Assembly (NCBI GenBank): GCA_019241495.1
Contig: JAFAWZ010000164.1
Span: 1-7,086 of the forward strand
Reading direction: 5' to 3'
Length of the DNA: 7,086 nucleotides
Source of the DNA: Acidimicrobiales bacterium
Lineage (GTDB): Bacteria > Actinomycetota > Acidimicrobiia > Acidimicrobiales > Palsa-688
Shown here piece by piece: positions 6,368 through 7,086 of this stretch (positions within the stretch are counted from its first letter, which is position 1; each line of letters opens with the position of its first letter). Below the pieces are notes generated by a model, which saw only the letters and a list, made by a program, of their open reading frames with translations, made no database searches and had not been told where the DNA came from. The position numbers were made by a program, and so were the translations under genes.

Positions 6368-6918
6368 TATAGCCAGCTGGCCCTGACCCCCGCTCCACCG
6401 CCTGCATCCGACCCGCCCGAAGGGGCCCGGCCCAGCTCGCCCGCCCGGACCTGGGCCAGCAACCCGGCCACGGTAGTTGCGATCTGGGGCGCGGCGGCCG
6501 CCAGTTGGGCCGCGTCGTCGGGGCCGATGGCGTCGGCGGGGACATCGGTCCCCGCGAGGAGAGACGGCAGGTCGGTCAGCTGCTTCTCGAGCCAGCTGAC
6601 CGGGTTCGAGCGGATGGCCTCGTCGTAGTCGCGCCGCCCCGGTTCCCAGCCCCGGAAGACGGGGTGGTGATGGTGGCGGTCACCGCTGCCGGGAGGGCCC
6701 TCGACCGTCTCGAGCAGATCGGCTCTCCACACCGGGCGGTCGATGACGATCGGTTGGGCGGCATAGACCGAGCCGGTACGGGGCGGGCGTTCCAGCAACC
6801 GGACCTCCAGCCGGACACCGTGCTCGGCACCGCCTTCTCCCGGGCCCGGATTCGGGTCCACGAAATAGAGGTCGGAGGCGACCACGCCCACCCGCTCGAA
6901 TCCCCACGCGCAGAGCAT
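6367..6918 (-). CDS. Uncharacterised conserved-looking protein with a four-histidine cluster
   Basis: I do not recognise a characterised family. From the ATG at 6918 the product has 183 residues. It opens with WGFERVGVVASDLYFVDPNP, then GVRLEVRLLE, AAQPIVIDRPVWRADLLETV (residues 54-73), GPPGSGDRHHHHPVFRGWEP (75-94) with four consecutive histidines at 82-85, and an alanine-rich helical tail ending in a glycine-rich stretch. Codon third positions are mostly G/C across the frame, supporting a real gene, and I have a weak memory of similar actinobacterial hypothetical proteins with the DLYFVDPNPGPGE and HHHP-GWEPG pieces. The histidines could bind a metal, but this is inference. Longer starts exist at 6957 and 6987, but these would overlap surE and add residues lacking the conserved look. 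No Shine-Dalgarno sequence stands out at 6918. There is no signal peptide or membrane segment. It faces the GH15 gene and diverges from surE. Confidence 0.8.
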   Translation of the reverse strand: MLCAWGFERVGVVASDLYFVDPNPGPGEGGAEHGVRLEVRLLERPPRTGSVYAAQPIVIDRPVWRADLLETVEGPPGSGDRHHHHPVFRGWEPGRRDYDEAIRSNPVSWLEKQLTDLPSLLAGTDVPADAIGPDDAAQLAAAAPQIATTVAGLLAQVRAGELGRAPSGGSDAGGGAGVRASWL

Positions 6919-6955
6919 GGACGGCACGCTACTCGGTGCGTGATAAGACGGCAGC

Positions 6956-7086
6956 ATGCGGATCCTCGTGACCAACGACGACGGCATCGACTCGGAAGGC
7001 CTGCACTGGTTGGCCCGGGCCGTGACCGATCACGGGGACGTGACGGTAGTGGCGCCCGACCGCGAGTTCTCGGGGGCTTCCGCGTC
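6956..7086 (+). CDS. surE: 5'/3'-nucleotidase SurE, N-terminal part (runs off the window)
   Basis: The first 43 codons read MRILVTNDDGIDSEGL, then a helix, then DVTVVAPDREFSGAS. This is the hallmark SurE start: the metal-binding Asp8-Asp9 pair in NDDG, and APDxxxSG with Ser39, another metal-site residue. SurE is a metal-dependent phosphatase acting on nucleoside monophosphates and is linked to stress and stationary-phase survival. The ATG at 6956 gives exactly the canonical MRILVTNDDG beginning; only a weak purine run (AAGACGG) precedes it. The start is 37 bases from the start of the divergent unknown gene, so the two may share a control region. The remainder lies beyond base 7086. Confidence 0.95.
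   Translation, partial: MRILVTNDDGIDSEGLHWLARAVTDHGDVTVVAPDREFSGASA

Noticed and set aside
4408..6386. Long frames overlapping the GH15 gene: 4408-5553 on the minus strand and 4506-6386 in another plus frame
   Set aside because: Both are Arg/Pro/Gly-rich shadows; GH15 motifs run unbroken in the frame from 4342 to 6345.
6919..6987. Longer N-terminus for the unknown minus-strand gene (ATG at 6987 or 6957)
   Set aside because: It would overlap the start of surE, which is firmly fixed by MRILVTNDDG. The extra residues look non-conserved, and the ATG at 6957 arises only because CATG is its own reverse complement at the surE start.
1..7086. Mobile element, CRISPR array, defence system, tRNA or riboswitch
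   Set aside because: No transposase, integrase, repeat-spacer array, long terminal inverted repeats or tRNA-like fold was seen on reading both strands. The gene content is metabolic, and no gap between genes exceeds about 85 bases.

Overview
The window is high-GC, gene-dense and entirely chromosomal in character. It carries a fused two-domain FO synthase (FbiC, for coenzyme F420), a beta carbonic anhydrase of the mycobacterial Rv1284 type and a GH15 enzyme close to the mycobacterial trehalase Rv2402. Together these point to an actinobacterium. The strongly G/C third codon positions and the mix of gene types would suit an uncultured or acidimicrobial lineage as well as a mycobacterial relative, but that finer placement is only inference. 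There is no tRNA, rRNA, CRISPR array, insertion sequence or phage gene that I can see.

Left half (1-4258), minus strand: a tight operon read from right to left. It runs fbiC, then (9 bp gap) an M20D amidohydrolase, then (4-bp ATGA overlap) a beta carbonic anhydrase, then a CaiB/BaiF-like CoA-transferase reading frame that leaves the window at base 1. This last gene has no ATG or GTG start in a sensible place. Its frame opens at a CTG that overlaps the carbonic anhydrase stop as CTGA.

Middle (4259-4341): a short divergent control region between fbiC and the GH15 gene. It holds two kinds of symmetric sequence. Near fbiC there is a 7-bp inverted repeat that covers a possible -10 box for an almost leaderless fbiC transcript. 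Near the GH15 start there is a TGTAC-N4-GTACA palindrome, nested in a 14-bp direct repeat whose second copy begins at the GH15 start codon.

Right half (4342-7086): a full-length GH15 trehalase/glucoamylase on the plus strand; a possible hairpin terminator between convergent genes; an uncharacterised 183-residue protein on the minus strand with a four-histidine cluster; and, diverging from it, the first 43 codons of surE (5'/3'-nucleotidase).

The genes look mainly like housekeeping and cofactor metabolism: F420 precursor synthesis, amide hydrolysis, CO2/bicarbonate exchange, trehalose turnover and nucleotide dephosphorylation. I found no convincing new defence or mobile system. The items most worth a second look are the control region, the operon partners of fbiC, the odd start of the CoA-transferase-like gene and the unknown His-cluster protein.
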